From Microbacterium sp. (GTDB lineage: Bacteria > Actinomycetota > Actinomycetes > Actinomycetales > Microbacteriaceae), in contig DQHP01000122.1 of the NCBI GenBank assembly GCA_003524435.1, positions 1 to 13,854 of the forward strand: a stretch of DNA of 13,854 nt, read 5' to 3'. The position numbers were made by a program, and so were the translations under genes. How positions within the stretch are numbered: position 1 is the stretch's first letter; each line of letters begins with the position of its first letter. Below are positions 6,137 to 12,978 of this stretch, piece by piece. Under the pieces are notes generated by a model that saw nothing but the letters and a program-made list of their open reading frames with translations, was not told where the DNA came from and did not search any database.

Positions 6137-7321
6137 TCACGACGTCAGCTCTGCGTAAAGCGCGCGCGTGGTGTCAGCAATCGCATCCCAACTAAATTCC
6201 TGGCTCGCACGCGCACGGCCCGCAGCTCCGTACTCGGCCGCCCGCACCGGGTCCATCGCCACCTCTGTGAGTATGCGTGCCAGATCCGCAACGTAGCGGT
6301 CGGGATCCACGGGCGTGCCGGTTCCGTCCTGCACCTGTTCAATCGGGACTAAACGACCGGTTACCCCGTCGTCGACGACCTCAGGAATGCCACCAGTCGC
6401 AGTGCCCACCACAGCAGCACCGCACGCCATGGCTTCCAGGTTCACGATGCCCAGTGGCTCGTACACCGAGGGACAGACGAACGTCGTCGCAGCGGTCAGG
6501 ATCGCGGAGAGCTGTTCTCTCGGCAGCATCCGCTCTATCCAGATGACGCCGTCACGTGCCTGCTGCAACAGGCGAACACCCTCTTGCACTTCGACCATGA
6601 TCTCAGGGGTATCTGGGGCGCCAGCGCACAGCACAAGTTGCACTTGCGGGGGTAGCAGCGCTGCAGCACGCAGAAGGTACGGCAGCCCCTTCTGCCGGGT
6701 AATCCGCCCGACAAAGACCACGGACGGTCGTGCCGGATCCATGCCGATGCTCTCTAGGAAAGCCGCATCCTGTACCGGTTGCCACCGATCCACATCGATA
6801 CCGTTGTGGATCACGCGCACCCGGGCTGGGTCCACGCTCGGATAACTACGCAGAATGTCAGCGCGCATCCCTGCTGACACCGCGATGATGGCGCTCGCGT
6901 TCTCGTACGCCAGTTTCTCGATGCCGCGCGAAATGGCATAGCCGCCCCCGAGCTGCTCGGCCTTCCAAGGGCGCAACGGCTCCAGGCTATGAGCGCTGAG
7001 TACGTGCGGTATCCCGTGTAGTTGCGCAGCGATATGCCCGGCAAAATTCGCGTACCAAGTGTGGCTGTGCACGAGATCGGCGCCCGCGACATCACCTACC
7101 ATCGCAAGATCGGTGCCGAGCGTCTGCACGGCAGCATTCGCATCGGCCAGTTCTGCAGGCGTTCGATACGAGCGTGTGCCGTCCTCGTCGCGATCGGCAC
7201 CGAAGGCGCGCACCTGCACATCGAGGCTCTTGCGCAGCGCACCGACGAGTTCGGCGACGTGCACCCCCGCACCACCGTAGATCTCCGGTGGATATTCCTT
7301 GGTGATCATGTCGACTCGCAT
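6137..7321 (-). CDS. glgA: Glycogen synthase, actinobacterial GT4 type (GlgA/GlgM)
   Basis: This is a 394-aa GT-B glycosyltransferase of family GT4 that uses the ADP-glucose made by GlgC. The N-terminal acceptor domain has KEYPPEIYGGAGVHVAELV (8-26) and DLVHSHTWYANFAGH. The C-terminal donor domain has VFVGRITRQKGLPYLL and the E-x7-E motif at Glu288/Glu296 (EPLGIVNLEAMACG). Length fits the short actinobacterial synthase, not the GT5 enzyme of about 480 aa. The mycobacterial homologue, also divergent from glgC, was shown to make maltose-1-phosphate (GlgM), so linear glucan synthesis or maltose-1-phosphate formation are both possible. The ATG at 7321 is 6 nt from TAGCGT. It is cytoplasmic. Confidence 0.92.
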   Translation of the reverse strand: MRVDMITKEYPPEIYGGAGVHVAELVGALRKSLDVQVRAFGADRDEDGTRSYRTPAELADANAAVQTLGTDLAMVGDVAGADLVHSHTWYANFAGHIAAQLHGIPHVLSAHSLEPLRPWKAEQLGGGYAISRGIEKLAYENASAIIAVSAGMRADILRSYPSVDPARVRVIHNGIDVDRWQPVQDAAFLESIGMDPARPSVVFVGRITRQKGLPYLLRAAALLPPQVQLVLCAGAPDTPEIMVEVQEGVRLLQQARDGVIWIERMLPREQLSAILTAATTFVCPSVYEPLGIVNLEAMACGAAVVGTATGGIPEVVDDGVTGRLVPIEQVQDGTGTPVDPDRYVADLARILTEVAMDPVRAAEYGAAGRARASQEFSWDAIADTTRALYAELTS

Positions 7322-7327
7322 GGTTGA

Positions 7328-7333
7328 ACGCTA
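7328..7333 (-). promoter_or_regulatory. -10 box of glgA (leaderless type)
   Basis: The minus strand reads TAGCGT, 6 nt before the ATG at 7321. A -35 at the normal distance would lie at 7351-7356 and overlap the glgC -10 box; that hexamer (AGATCC) is not near consensus. Confidence 0.5.
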
Positions 7334-7355
7334 GTACAGCGACGCATTCGGGATC

Positions 7356-7361
7356 TATGGT
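7356..7361 (+). promoter_or_regulatory. -10 box of glgC (leaderless type)
   Basis: TATGGT lies 6 nt before the ATG at 7368. GGAG also occurs, but only 2 nt from the ATG. A -35 at 17-nt spacing would be 7333-7338 (AGTACA), touching the glgA -10 box. Confidence 0.5.
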
Positions 7362-7367
7362 GGAGCC

Positions 7368-8612
7368 ATGGCGGTCCCAAAGAAGATTTTCGGCATCATC
7401 CTCGCTGGCGGCGAGGGCAAGCGACTTATGCCCCTCACAGCGGATCGGGCGAAACCCGCGGTTCCGTTCGGCGGCCAATACCGATTGATCGATTTCGCCA
7501 TCTCGAATCTGATCAATTCGGGGTTGCGTCAAGTCGTGGTCCTGACTCAATACAAATCTCACAGCCTCGATAGACACATCTCGCAGACCTGGCGCATGTC
7601 CTCGCTGCTCGATTCGTATGTCACCTCGGTCCCGGCGCAGCAGCGTCTCGGAAAGCGGTGGTTCTCTGGCTCGGCCGATGCGATCTTGCAGAGCCTAAAT
7701 CTCGTCAACGACGAGAAGCCGGACATCGTCATCGTCATCGGCGCAGACCACGTCTATCGCATGGACTTCCAGCAAATGCTCGACGCGCACATCGCCTCGG
7801 GCGCAAAGGCCACCGTTGCTGGCATCCGTCAGCCCATCTCAATGGCGAATCAATTCGGCGTTATCGACGCGGAACCGGACGGCTCTGGTCGAATCCGCGC
7901 CTTTCTGGAGAAGCCGGCAGATCCTCAGGGTCTGAGTGACTCCCCGCACGAAGTGCTCGCGTCCATGGGCAACTACATTTTCGATGCGGATGCGCTGATC
8001 GAGGCGGTAGAGACCGACGGCGAACTGCCGACTTCTAGTCACGATATGGGCGGCGACATCATCCCGTATTTCGTCGATCGTGGCGAAGCAGGCTATTACG
8101 ACATGAAGGAGAATGACGTTCCGGGCTCTTCCCCGCGCGATCGCGCATACTGGCGCGATGTCGGGACGATCGATTCCTTCTTCGATGCCCACATGGACCT
8201 CATCTCCACGTTGCCGGTGTTCAACCTGTACAACACCGAGTGGCCGATCCGAACCCAGAGCGTGAATGCGCCGCCAGCGAAGTTCGTCCGCGATGCGGTC
8301 GGACGCATTGGCAACGCCATCGATTCGATCGTCTCGCTGGGGTCCGTGCTCTCTGGAACGCATCTGGAACGGAGCGTCGTTGGGCCTGGAACACTGGCCG
8401 CAGGAGGATCAACCATCACCGATTCGGTGTTGTTCGATCACGTGCAAGTGGGGCAGGGCGCACGCGTTCATCGAGCCGTGCTCGATAAGAACGTCGTGCT
8501 GTTCGACGGAGCAACAGTTGGAGTCGATCGCGAACGTGATATCGAGCGCGGATTTACTGTGACCGAGTCGGGCATCACCGTGGTGGGCAAGGGCGTGCAG
8601 GTCGAACGCTGA
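7368..8612 (+). CDS. glgC: Glucose-1-phosphate adenylyltransferase (ADP-glucose pyrophosphorylase)
   Basis: GlgC makes ADP-glucose and pyrophosphate from ATP and glucose-1-phosphate, the committed step of bacterial glycogen synthesis. The 414-aa length is typical. The nucleotide-binding loop LAGGEGKRLMPLT (12-24) and AKPAVPFGG (28-36) are intact. GADHVYRMD carries the metal-binding aspartate, FLEKP contributes the sugar-phosphate lysine, and YWRDVGTIDSF is a family signature. A left-handed beta-helix with hexapeptide-like repeats (SVLSGTHLERSVVGPG, DSVLFDHVQVGQGARV) fills the last 110 residues and supports tetramer formation and allostery. It is divergent from glgA across 46 bp. Its stop is 22 nt before serB, which has its own -10 box. 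Confidence 0.97.
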   Translation: MAVPKKIFGIILAGGEGKRLMPLTADRAKPAVPFGGQYRLIDFAISNLINSGLRQVVVLTQYKSHSLDRHISQTWRMSSLLDSYVTSVPAQQRLGKRWFSGSADAILQSLNLVNDEKPDIVIVIGADHVYRMDFQQMLDAHIASGAKATVAGIRQPISMANQFGVIDAEPDGSGRIRAFLEKPADPQGLSDSPHEVLASMGNYIFDADALIEAVETDGELPTSSHDMGGDIIPYFVDRGEAGYYDMKENDVPGSSPRDRAYWRDVGTIDSFFDAHMDLISTLPVFNLYNTEWPIRTQSVNAPPAKFVRDAVGRIGNAIDSIVSLGSVLSGTHLERSVVGPGTLAAGGSTITDSVLFDHVQVGQGARVHRAVLDKNVVLFDGATVGVDRERDIERGFTVTESGITVVGKGVQVER

Positions 8613-8621
8613 CGGGCACGC

Positions 8622-8627
8622 TACGCT
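8622..8627 (+). promoter_or_regulatory. -10 box of serB (leaderless type)
   Basis: TACGCT lies 7 nt before the GTG at 8635, within the 22-nt gap after glgC. There is no Shine-Dalgarno site. Confidence 0.45.
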
Positions 8628-8634
8628 CGATCGC

Positions 8635-9270
8635 GTGACCTCCGCGCGTTTTCTCGTCGTTCTCGATGCCGATTCCACCCTGATTAAGAACGAGGTGATC
8701 GAGCTTCTCGCTGATGAAGCTGGCCGCCGCGACGAAGTGCAAGCCGCGACAGAGGCCGCAATGCGTGGCGAGGTAGATTTTTCGGAGAGTTTGCGCTCAC
8801 GTGTCAAAGCTCTTTCCGGCGTGCCGGTCGAGGCCTTCTCGCGCGTACTCTCTCGTATCGAACCAACTGAAGGCGTGCGGGAGTTGATCGCTGCCATCCA
8901 CACGCGCGGCGGTGTTGTCGGCGTCGTCTCGGGCGGATTCCACGAGATTCTGGATCACATTGCCCCCGACCTCGGTGTTGATCGCTGGCGGGCGAATCGT
9001 CTCCACGTCGAAAACGATGCGCTCTCTGGGTTCGTCGAAGGTGAAATCGTGGATGCCGCCGCCAAAGCGAATTCGCTTCAGGAGTGGGCCGCCGAGCTCG
9101 CAGTGCCGATGCGTGCGACATTTGCGATCGGTGATGGCGCAAACGACTTGCAGATGATGGCTGTTGCCGGTCTCGGTCTGGCGTTTAACGCAAAGCCCGC
9201 GGTGCGCGAAGCTGCAAGCCTAGTGATCGGCCCGCAGAATCTCAGCGAAGTCATCGCCCTACTCCCCTGA
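8635..9270 (+). CDS. serB: Phosphoserine phosphatase
   Basis: SerB removes phosphate from phosphoserine in the last step of serine synthesis. The 211-aa HAD enzyme begins at a GTG. Motif I is DADST with nucleophile Asp11 and acid Asp13. Glu20 and Arg56 match the substrate-binding residues of the archaeal enzyme. Motif II is SGG (Ser99), motif III is Lys144, and motif IV is GDGANDLQM with Asp167 and Asp171. From memory, these numbers coincide with those of the 211-aa Methanocaldococcus enzyme, so the protein is a minimal SerB without the N-terminal ACT-like domain of larger homologues. A helical cap spans about residues 20-75. The full residue set makes a different HAD specificity unlikely. 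Confidence 0.92.
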   Translation: MTSARFLVVLDADSTLIKNEVIELLADEAGRRDEVQAATEAAMRGEVDFSESLRSRVKALSGVPVEAFSRVLSRIEPTEGVRELIAAIHTRGGVVGVVSGGFHEILDHIAPDLGVDRWRANRLHVENDALSGFVEGEIVDAAAKANSLQEWAAELAVPMRATFAIGDGANDLQMMAVAGLGLAFNAKPAVREAASLVIGPQNLSEVIALLP

Positions 9271-9308
9271 CCTGGCTCGACTGCCCGTGCAATGTCGGAC
9301 GTACGGCG

Positions 9309-9314
9309 TAGCGT
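9309..9314 (+). promoter_or_regulatory. -10 box of the second alpha/beta hydrolase (leaderless type)
   Basis: TAGCGT lies 6 nt before the ATG at 9321. It is the same hexamer and spacing as at glgA. No Shine-Dalgarno site is visible. Confidence 0.45.
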
Positions 9315-9320
9315 CTTCAT

Positions 9321-10016
9321 ATGAGAATCATTCTGATACCAGGGCTTTGGCTGAGCGCTTCCTCGTGGGACGACGTTGTTCCGGCTCTCGAAGCCGCAGG
9401 CCACCTCGCGCTACCGCTGACGATGCCGGGCGTCGGCGAGCCCGTCGAGCATTCTGCCGAGATCGGCATGTCTGACTGGGTCGATGCGGTGCTCGCTCAG
9501 ATCGACGCAGCGCACGGACCCGTGGTCCTTGTCGGACACAGCGGCGGCGGCAACGTCGTCTGGGCAGCAGCCGGCGCTCGCACCGACAAAATCGCACGTG
9601 TCATCTTCGTCGACACAGTGCCACCGGCGCCGGGTTCGGGGATCAGCGAGTTCGAGCTCGTTGATGGTGTGGTCCCCTTCCCCGGATGGGATTTCTTCCC
9701 CGACGAAGATGTTTATGACCTCGATGAGGCAACACGCGCGCGCACTACGCCATTGACGCGTTCAGTCCCCGCCCGCGTGCCCGTTGACCCGGTGAAACTG
9801 GCCGAGGGCCGCCACCAGGTGCCGGTAACGCTGCTCATGGGCGCAATGGTTCAGGAGCAGGTAGAGGCTGCGATCAGCGAGTGGGGCCCGTACGGCGACG
9901 AATATCGTGCGATCGATGACGTCACCGTCGAGAAGATCGGCTCCGGCCACTGGCCACAGTTTTCGCAGCCCGAAAAGCTGGCCGCTCTGATCACCTCGTC
10001 AGTGGCCCATTCCTAA
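9321..10016 (+). CDS. Alpha/beta hydrolase, small lid
   Basis: This 231-aa hydrolase opens MRIILIPGLWLSASSWDDVV, with the oxyanion-hole loop almost at the N-terminus. The nucleophile is Ser74 in GHSGGG and the catalytic histidine is His210 in GSGHWPQFSQPE. The strand that normally carries the catalytic acid reads VTLLMGAMVQEQVE and has no Asp; an acid after an earlier strand (VIFVDTVPP) may replace it. The cap is short and acidic (FFPDEDVYDLDEATRA). The substrate is unknown. It is not closely similar to the hydrolase at 3202-4101. Its last 18 nt overlap the end of the convergent fabG-like gene. Confidence 0.83.
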   Translation: MRIILIPGLWLSASSWDDVVPALEAAGHLALPLTMPGVGEPVEHSAEIGMSDWVDAVLAQIDAAHGPVVLVGHSGGGNVVWAAAGARTDKIARVIFVDTVPPAPGSGISEFELVDGVVPFPGWDFFPDEDVYDLDEATRARTTPLTRSVPARVPVDPVKLAEGRHQVPVTLLMGAMVQEQVEAAISEWGPYGDEYRAIDDVTVEKIGSGHWPQFSQPEKLAALITSSVAHS

Positions 10017-10709
10017 GCCGCCGTCGACCGGAATCACGGCGCCTGAGATATATGCGGCGTCATCACCGGCGAGCCAGGTGACGACGCCAGCGACCTCATC
10101 GGCCGTCGCAAAACGCGCGGCGGGGATGTTGGCCTTGTACTGTTTCTGTGTTTCTTCGGGAAGCGCCGCGGTCATATCAGTCTCGATGAACCCCGGAGCG
10201 ACCACGTTCGCCGTAATGCCGCGGGCTCCAAGCTCACGCGTAAGCGATCGCGCGAATCCCACGAGGCCGCTCTTGGATGCCGAGTAGTTGACCTGTCCCG
10301 CAGAGCCGTAAAGCCCAACGACGCTGGAAATGAGAATCACCCGTCCAAAGCGTGCGCGCAGCATGCTTTTGGAGGCACGTTTGACGACACGGAAGGTGCC
10401 GCCAAGGTTGGTGGCGACAACACTGTCGAAGTCGTCCTCGCTCATTCGCATCAGCAGAGTGTCTTTTGTGATGCCTGCGTTCGCGACGACGACCTCTACA
10501 GGGCCGAGCTTTTCTTCGACTTCTGCGAAAGCGGCGTCAATGGATTCAGCATCCGTGACATCTGCGCGAACCGTGAGGGAGCCTTCTGGCCCCTCACCGC
10601 TTCGGGCGGTGACAGCAACACGATATCCGTCACGCAGGAACCTCTCGGCGATCGCACGGCCGATGCCTCTGTTGCCTCCGGTAACGAGGACGACGCGGTC
10701 TGAACTCAT
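9999..10709 (-). CDS. fabG: 3-oxoacyl-ACP reductase-type short-chain dehydrogenase
   Basis: FabG uses NADPH to reduce 3-oxoacyl-ACP in fatty-acid elongation. The 236-aa protein has the cofactor motif TGGNRGIG (10-17), NAG (76-78), and the catalytic Asn100, Ser128, Tyr141 and Lys145 (YSASK). The segment APGFIETDMT and the closing ISGAVIPVDGGLGMGH are typical of actinobacterial FabG/MabA enzymes. I chose the ATG at 10709 with weak GAGCGAG upstream; the frame is open to 10856, but homologues start at MSSDRVVLVTGG. TAGGAT at 10750-10755 could be its -10 box, with a leader of about 33 nt. It stands alone here, away from other fab genes, so a different 3-oxoacyl substrate is possible. Confidence 0.88.
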   Translation of the reverse strand: MSSDRVVLVTGGNRGIGRAIAERFLRDGYRVAVTARSGEGPEGSLTVRADVTDAESIDAAFAEVEEKLGPVEVVVANAGITKDTLLMRMSEDDFDSVVATNLGGTFRVVKRASKSMLRARFGRVILISSVVGLYGSAGQVNYSASKSGLVGFARSLTRELGARGITANVVAPGFIETDMTAALPEETQKQYKANIPAARFATADEVAGVVTWLAGDDAAYISGAVIPVDGGLGMGH

Positions 10710-10749
10710 GATTCTCGCTCTCAAATGGTGCCTGGTCAGTGCCCGAGCC

Positions 10750-10755
10750 ATCCTA
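10750..10755 (-). promoter_or_regulatory. -10 box candidate for the fabG-like gene
   Basis: The minus strand reads TAGGAT. Transcription would start near 10743 and leave a leader of about 33 nt. No good -35 box is visible. Confidence 0.4.
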
Positions 10756-10809
10756 TCGGGGCGCTCGGCCGTTGCACGGAATGCGGCGATGGCAATGCCA
10801 CATGCGGCG

Positions 10810-10815
10810 TAGGCT
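10810..10815 (+). promoter_or_regulatory. -10 box of the DUF3099-like gene (leaderless type)
   Basis: TAGGCT, identical to the box of the ABC ATPase gene, lies 9 nt before the GTG at 10825. GGGAG is also present 4 nt before the GTG, so a very short leader remains possible. Confidence 0.4.
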
Positions 10816-10824
10816 GGGAGCACC

Positions 10825-11184
10825 GTGAAACACACCCGCCGCGCCCCCGCCGTCACCTCCCTGCCTCAGGCTCCGCAGGACGAGGCGACCGCACGCGTGC
10901 GTCGATATTGGATCACGATGGGCATCCGTATGGTGTGTTTTGCGCTAACCGTTTTGGTGACACCCTACGGGTGGTACACCTGGGTTTTCGCTGCTGCCGC
11001 GGCAGTGCTTCCTTACATCGCTGTAGTTTTCGCGAATGCGATAAGCCCCACCCCAACGCAAGGAGCCGAGTCTCCGACACAGGAGCTGACAGCTCCCTCC
11101 GCCCCCACACCGTCCCCAACGGATGATGTGCGCCCTCCGAGCATCATCACGATCGAGGAGCAGTCAAAGGAAGAGGAGCAGTGA
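10825..11184 (+). CDS. DUF3099-like small membrane protein
   Basis: This 119-aa protein of unknown function starts at a GTG. It has a cytoplasmic N-terminus, two membrane segments at about residues 30-46 and 50-70 with a tight PYGWYTW turn, and a Pro/Thr/Ser-rich, acidic tail ending in EEQSKEEEQ. RRYWITMGIRMVCF and VLPYIAVVFAN resemble the actinobacterial DUF3099 family. It heads a three-gene unit: its TGA overlaps the next GTG (GTGA). Its placement before SURF1 hints at a membrane or respiratory role, but nothing in the sequence shows that directly. Confidence 0.8.
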   Translation: MKHTRRAPAVTSLPQAPQDEATARVRRYWITMGIRMVCFALTVLVTPYGWYTWVFAAAAAVLPYIAVVFANAISPTPTQGAESPTQELTAPSAPTPSPTDDVRPPSIITIEEQSKEEEQ

Positions 11185-11378
11185 CCGCCGAGCACGAGTG
11201 CTCACGTGCTGGCTGCCGTAGCACCGCCACACAACAAGTCGTGTGGCGTAATCCACGGATCCACGCCGCTGACCGCGAGAAGATCTGGCTCGCGTGCGAT
11301 GAGCACGTCGGATTTCTCCACGATTACCTCGCCGCGCGTGAATTCCCCGTGACGGTGCGCGAAGGATTGTCAGAATGA
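11181..11378 (+). CDS. Small Cys/His protein, 65 aa, unknown function
   Basis: The protein begins at a GTG overlapping the DUF3099-like stop, with AAGAGGAG upstream as ribosome-binding site, and ends in an ATGA overlap with SURF1. Cys7, Cys12, Cys39 and His42 (C-x4-C and C-x2-H) could hold one zinc or other metal, with His47 and His28 as further candidates. The middle, VWRNPRIHAADREKIWLACDEH, has the look of a small treble-clef or zinc-ribbon fold. I recall similar short proteins next to SURF1 in other Actinobacteria but know no function. Tight coupling on both sides and an open frame with good codon use support it as a real gene. Confidence 0.78.
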   Translation: MTAEHECSRAGCRSTATQQVVWRNPRIHAADREKIWLACDEHVGFLHDYLAAREFPVTVREGLSE

Positions 11379-12199
11379 ACAACAGACTTGTGCGCTGGGG
11401 CGTATATGTCCTCATAGCCGCTGCTTTCGCCGTCGCTTGCGCATTTCTGTCGAACTGGCAATTCGAAAGAAACGAGGGTCGTGCCGCCCAACTGGCCCTC
11501 ATCGAGCAGAACTACGATGCGAAGCCGGTGACGCTCGCGGAAGCAATCAACGACGATGGCTCCTTCGACGCGGCAGATGAGTGGCATCCAGTGATCTTGC
11601 GCGGTGAGTACCTCGCAGGCGAGCAAATGCTGGTTAGAAACCGTCCCCACGGAGGCACCAGTGCTTTCGAGGTCCTCGTGCCGTTTCGCGACTCAGACGG
11701 CCGCATCATCATTGTCGATCGCGGCTGGGTTGCGCCTGGGGAGGGTGCGAACCCAGATAGCGTTCCTGAGGCTCCGACGGGCACTGTTGAGGTTGTTGTA
11801 CGCGTGCGTCCTGGCGAAGCCCTTCCCACGTCGGGTCGGAGCGCTCCGGAGGGGCAACTCCCCACGATCCATCTCCCCAGCATGGCCGAGGCAATGGATG
11901 CCGATATCGTCACCAGTGCATACGGGCGACTGGTGAGCGAAGACCCGCCCGCCGAGACCGCGCTCGGCGGCTTCGAGTCCCCCACAGATGACCCAGGCCC
12001 ACATCTGTCCTATGCGATCCAGTGGATCTTGTTCGCTCTGATGGGCTTCATCTTCATCGGGTACATCATCCGCACTGAGATCCAGAAGCATCGCGAAGAG
12101 GTTGAAGGCCGACCGCAGCCGACGCAGAAACGTGGCAGGCGAGATCGGGATGCTGACGCCGAAGATGAACTGCTCGACGACGTTGAAGCACGCGTCTGA
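11375..12199 (+). CDS. SURF1-family cytochrome oxidase assembly protein
   Basis: SURF1 proteins assist insertion of haem a and assembly of aa3-type oxidase in the membrane. The 274-aa protein has the family layout: a membrane segment at about 8-26, the motif NWQFERNEGR just after it, an extracytoplasmic domain (HPVILRGEYLAGEQMLVRN, IIIVDRGWVAPG), and a second membrane segment at about 213-233 entered by HLSYAIQWILFALMGF, where the His, Tyr and Gln-Trp are the most conserved residues. The cytoplasmic tail (GRPQPTQKRGRRDRDADAEDELLDD) is charged and probably disordered, as in actinobacterial homologues. Its ATG overlaps the previous stop. It converges on trmD with a 58-bp gap. Confidence 0.9.
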   Translation: MNNRLVRWGVYVLIAAAFAVACAFLSNWQFERNEGRAAQLALIEQNYDAKPVTLAEAINDDGSFDAADEWHPVILRGEYLAGEQMLVRNRPHGGTSAFEVLVPFRDSDGRIIIVDRGWVAPGEGANPDSVPEAPTGTVEVVVRVRPGEALPTSGRSAPEGQLPTIHLPSMAEAMDADIVTSAYGRLVSEDPPAETALGGFESPTDDPGPHLSYAIQWILFALMGFIFIGYIIRTEIQKHREEVEGRPQPTQKRGRRDRDADAEDELLDDVEARV

Positions 12200-12255
12200 C
12201 AGCCGAGACATAACCGGATGCGACGATTCAAGCTACGTCGTATCAAGCTCCGACA

Positions 12256-12270
12256 GCTCAGTCGCTGAGC
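12256..12270. terminator. Weak hairpin between SURF1 and trmD
   Basis: GCTCAG and CTGAGC pair around TCG and span the trmD stop codon. No T tract follows on either strand, so this is at most a weak convergent end. The rest of the 58-bp gap shows no stronger signal. Confidence 0.25.
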
Positions 12271-12962
12271 AGGTCAGGTCGACGTAGCCGGGTACGTTCA
12301 AATTGCTGGTCGCGGCGCCACGTCGCAATCGCACCGTGGTTTCCGCTGAGGAGAACATCCGGAACCGCACGTTCACGCCACTGCGCGGGCTTCGTGTATG
12401 ACGGATACTCCAGGAGACCGTCCTCGTGCGATTCTTCGACGAGGCTCTCGGGGTTGCCCACAACACCGGGAATCAGCCGGCCGATCGCCTCGATCATCGC
12501 CATAGCTGCGACCTCGCCACCGTTGAGCACGTAGTCGCCCAAGCTGACCAGACGCACTTCTCCAAGCGTTGCCGCATACTCAAACACGCGCTCATCGATG
12601 CCCTCGTAGCGACCGCATCCGATAATGATGTGATCGCGCTCGGCGAAGTTGCGCGCGCTTGCTTGGCTGAACCGCTCACCTGCTGGCGAAGGAAAAATGA
12701 TGGTGGGCGCGTTGAACGGTTCGGCCGTCGACGGGCGTCCCGTCAGATCGTCGAGCGCCAGCGCCCAGGGCTCTGGTTTCATGACCATGCCGGCGCCGCC
12801 GCCATATGGCGTGTCATCGACCGTTCGATGGCGATCGCTCGTCCAGTCACGCAGATCATGAACCTGAAGATCGAGGATCCCCGATGCTTGGGCCTTACCG
12901 AGCAATGACAACGTCAGCCCGTCGAAGTAGGACGGAAAGATCGAGACGACGTCTATACGCAT
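12258..12962 (-). CDS. trmD: tRNA (guanine-N1-)-methyltransferase
   Basis: TrmD methylates G37 next to the anticodon using S-adenosylmethionine and prevents +1 frameshifting. The 234-aa protein has the trefoil-knot SPOUT domain. Visible motifs are MRIDVVSIFPSYF at the start, DDTPYGGGAGMVMKPEP (49-65), GCGRYEGIDER (115-125), and SLGDYVLNGGE (140-150) in the knot. SHEDGLLEYPSYTKP carries the catalytic aspartate region, and the basic C-terminal domain ends RRDQQFERTRLRRPDLL. I chose the ATG at 12962 because the family begins MRID; the frame is open to 13061 inside rimM. It follows rimM by 16 nt without a clear Shine-Dalgarno site, so reinitiation or coupling is likely. Confidence 0.97.
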   Translation of the reverse strand: MRIDVVSIFPSYFDGLTLSLLGKAQASGILDLQVHDLRDWTSDRHRTVDDTPYGGGAGMVMKPEPWALALDDLTGRPSTAEPFNAPTIIFPSPAGERFSQASARNFAERDHIIIGCGRYEGIDERVFEYAATLGEVRLVSLGDYVLNGGEVAAMAMIEAIGRLIPGVVGNPESLVEESHEDGLLEYPSYTKPAQWRERAVPDVLLSGNHGAIATWRRDQQFERTRLRRPDLLSD

Positions 12963-12978
12963 GAGAGGGCGGCCTGCG

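Noticed and set aside
10710..10856. 49-residue extension of the fabG-like gene
   Set aside because: It would overlap the DUF3099-like gene start and the promoter region. Homologues begin at MSSDRVVLVTGG-like sequence.
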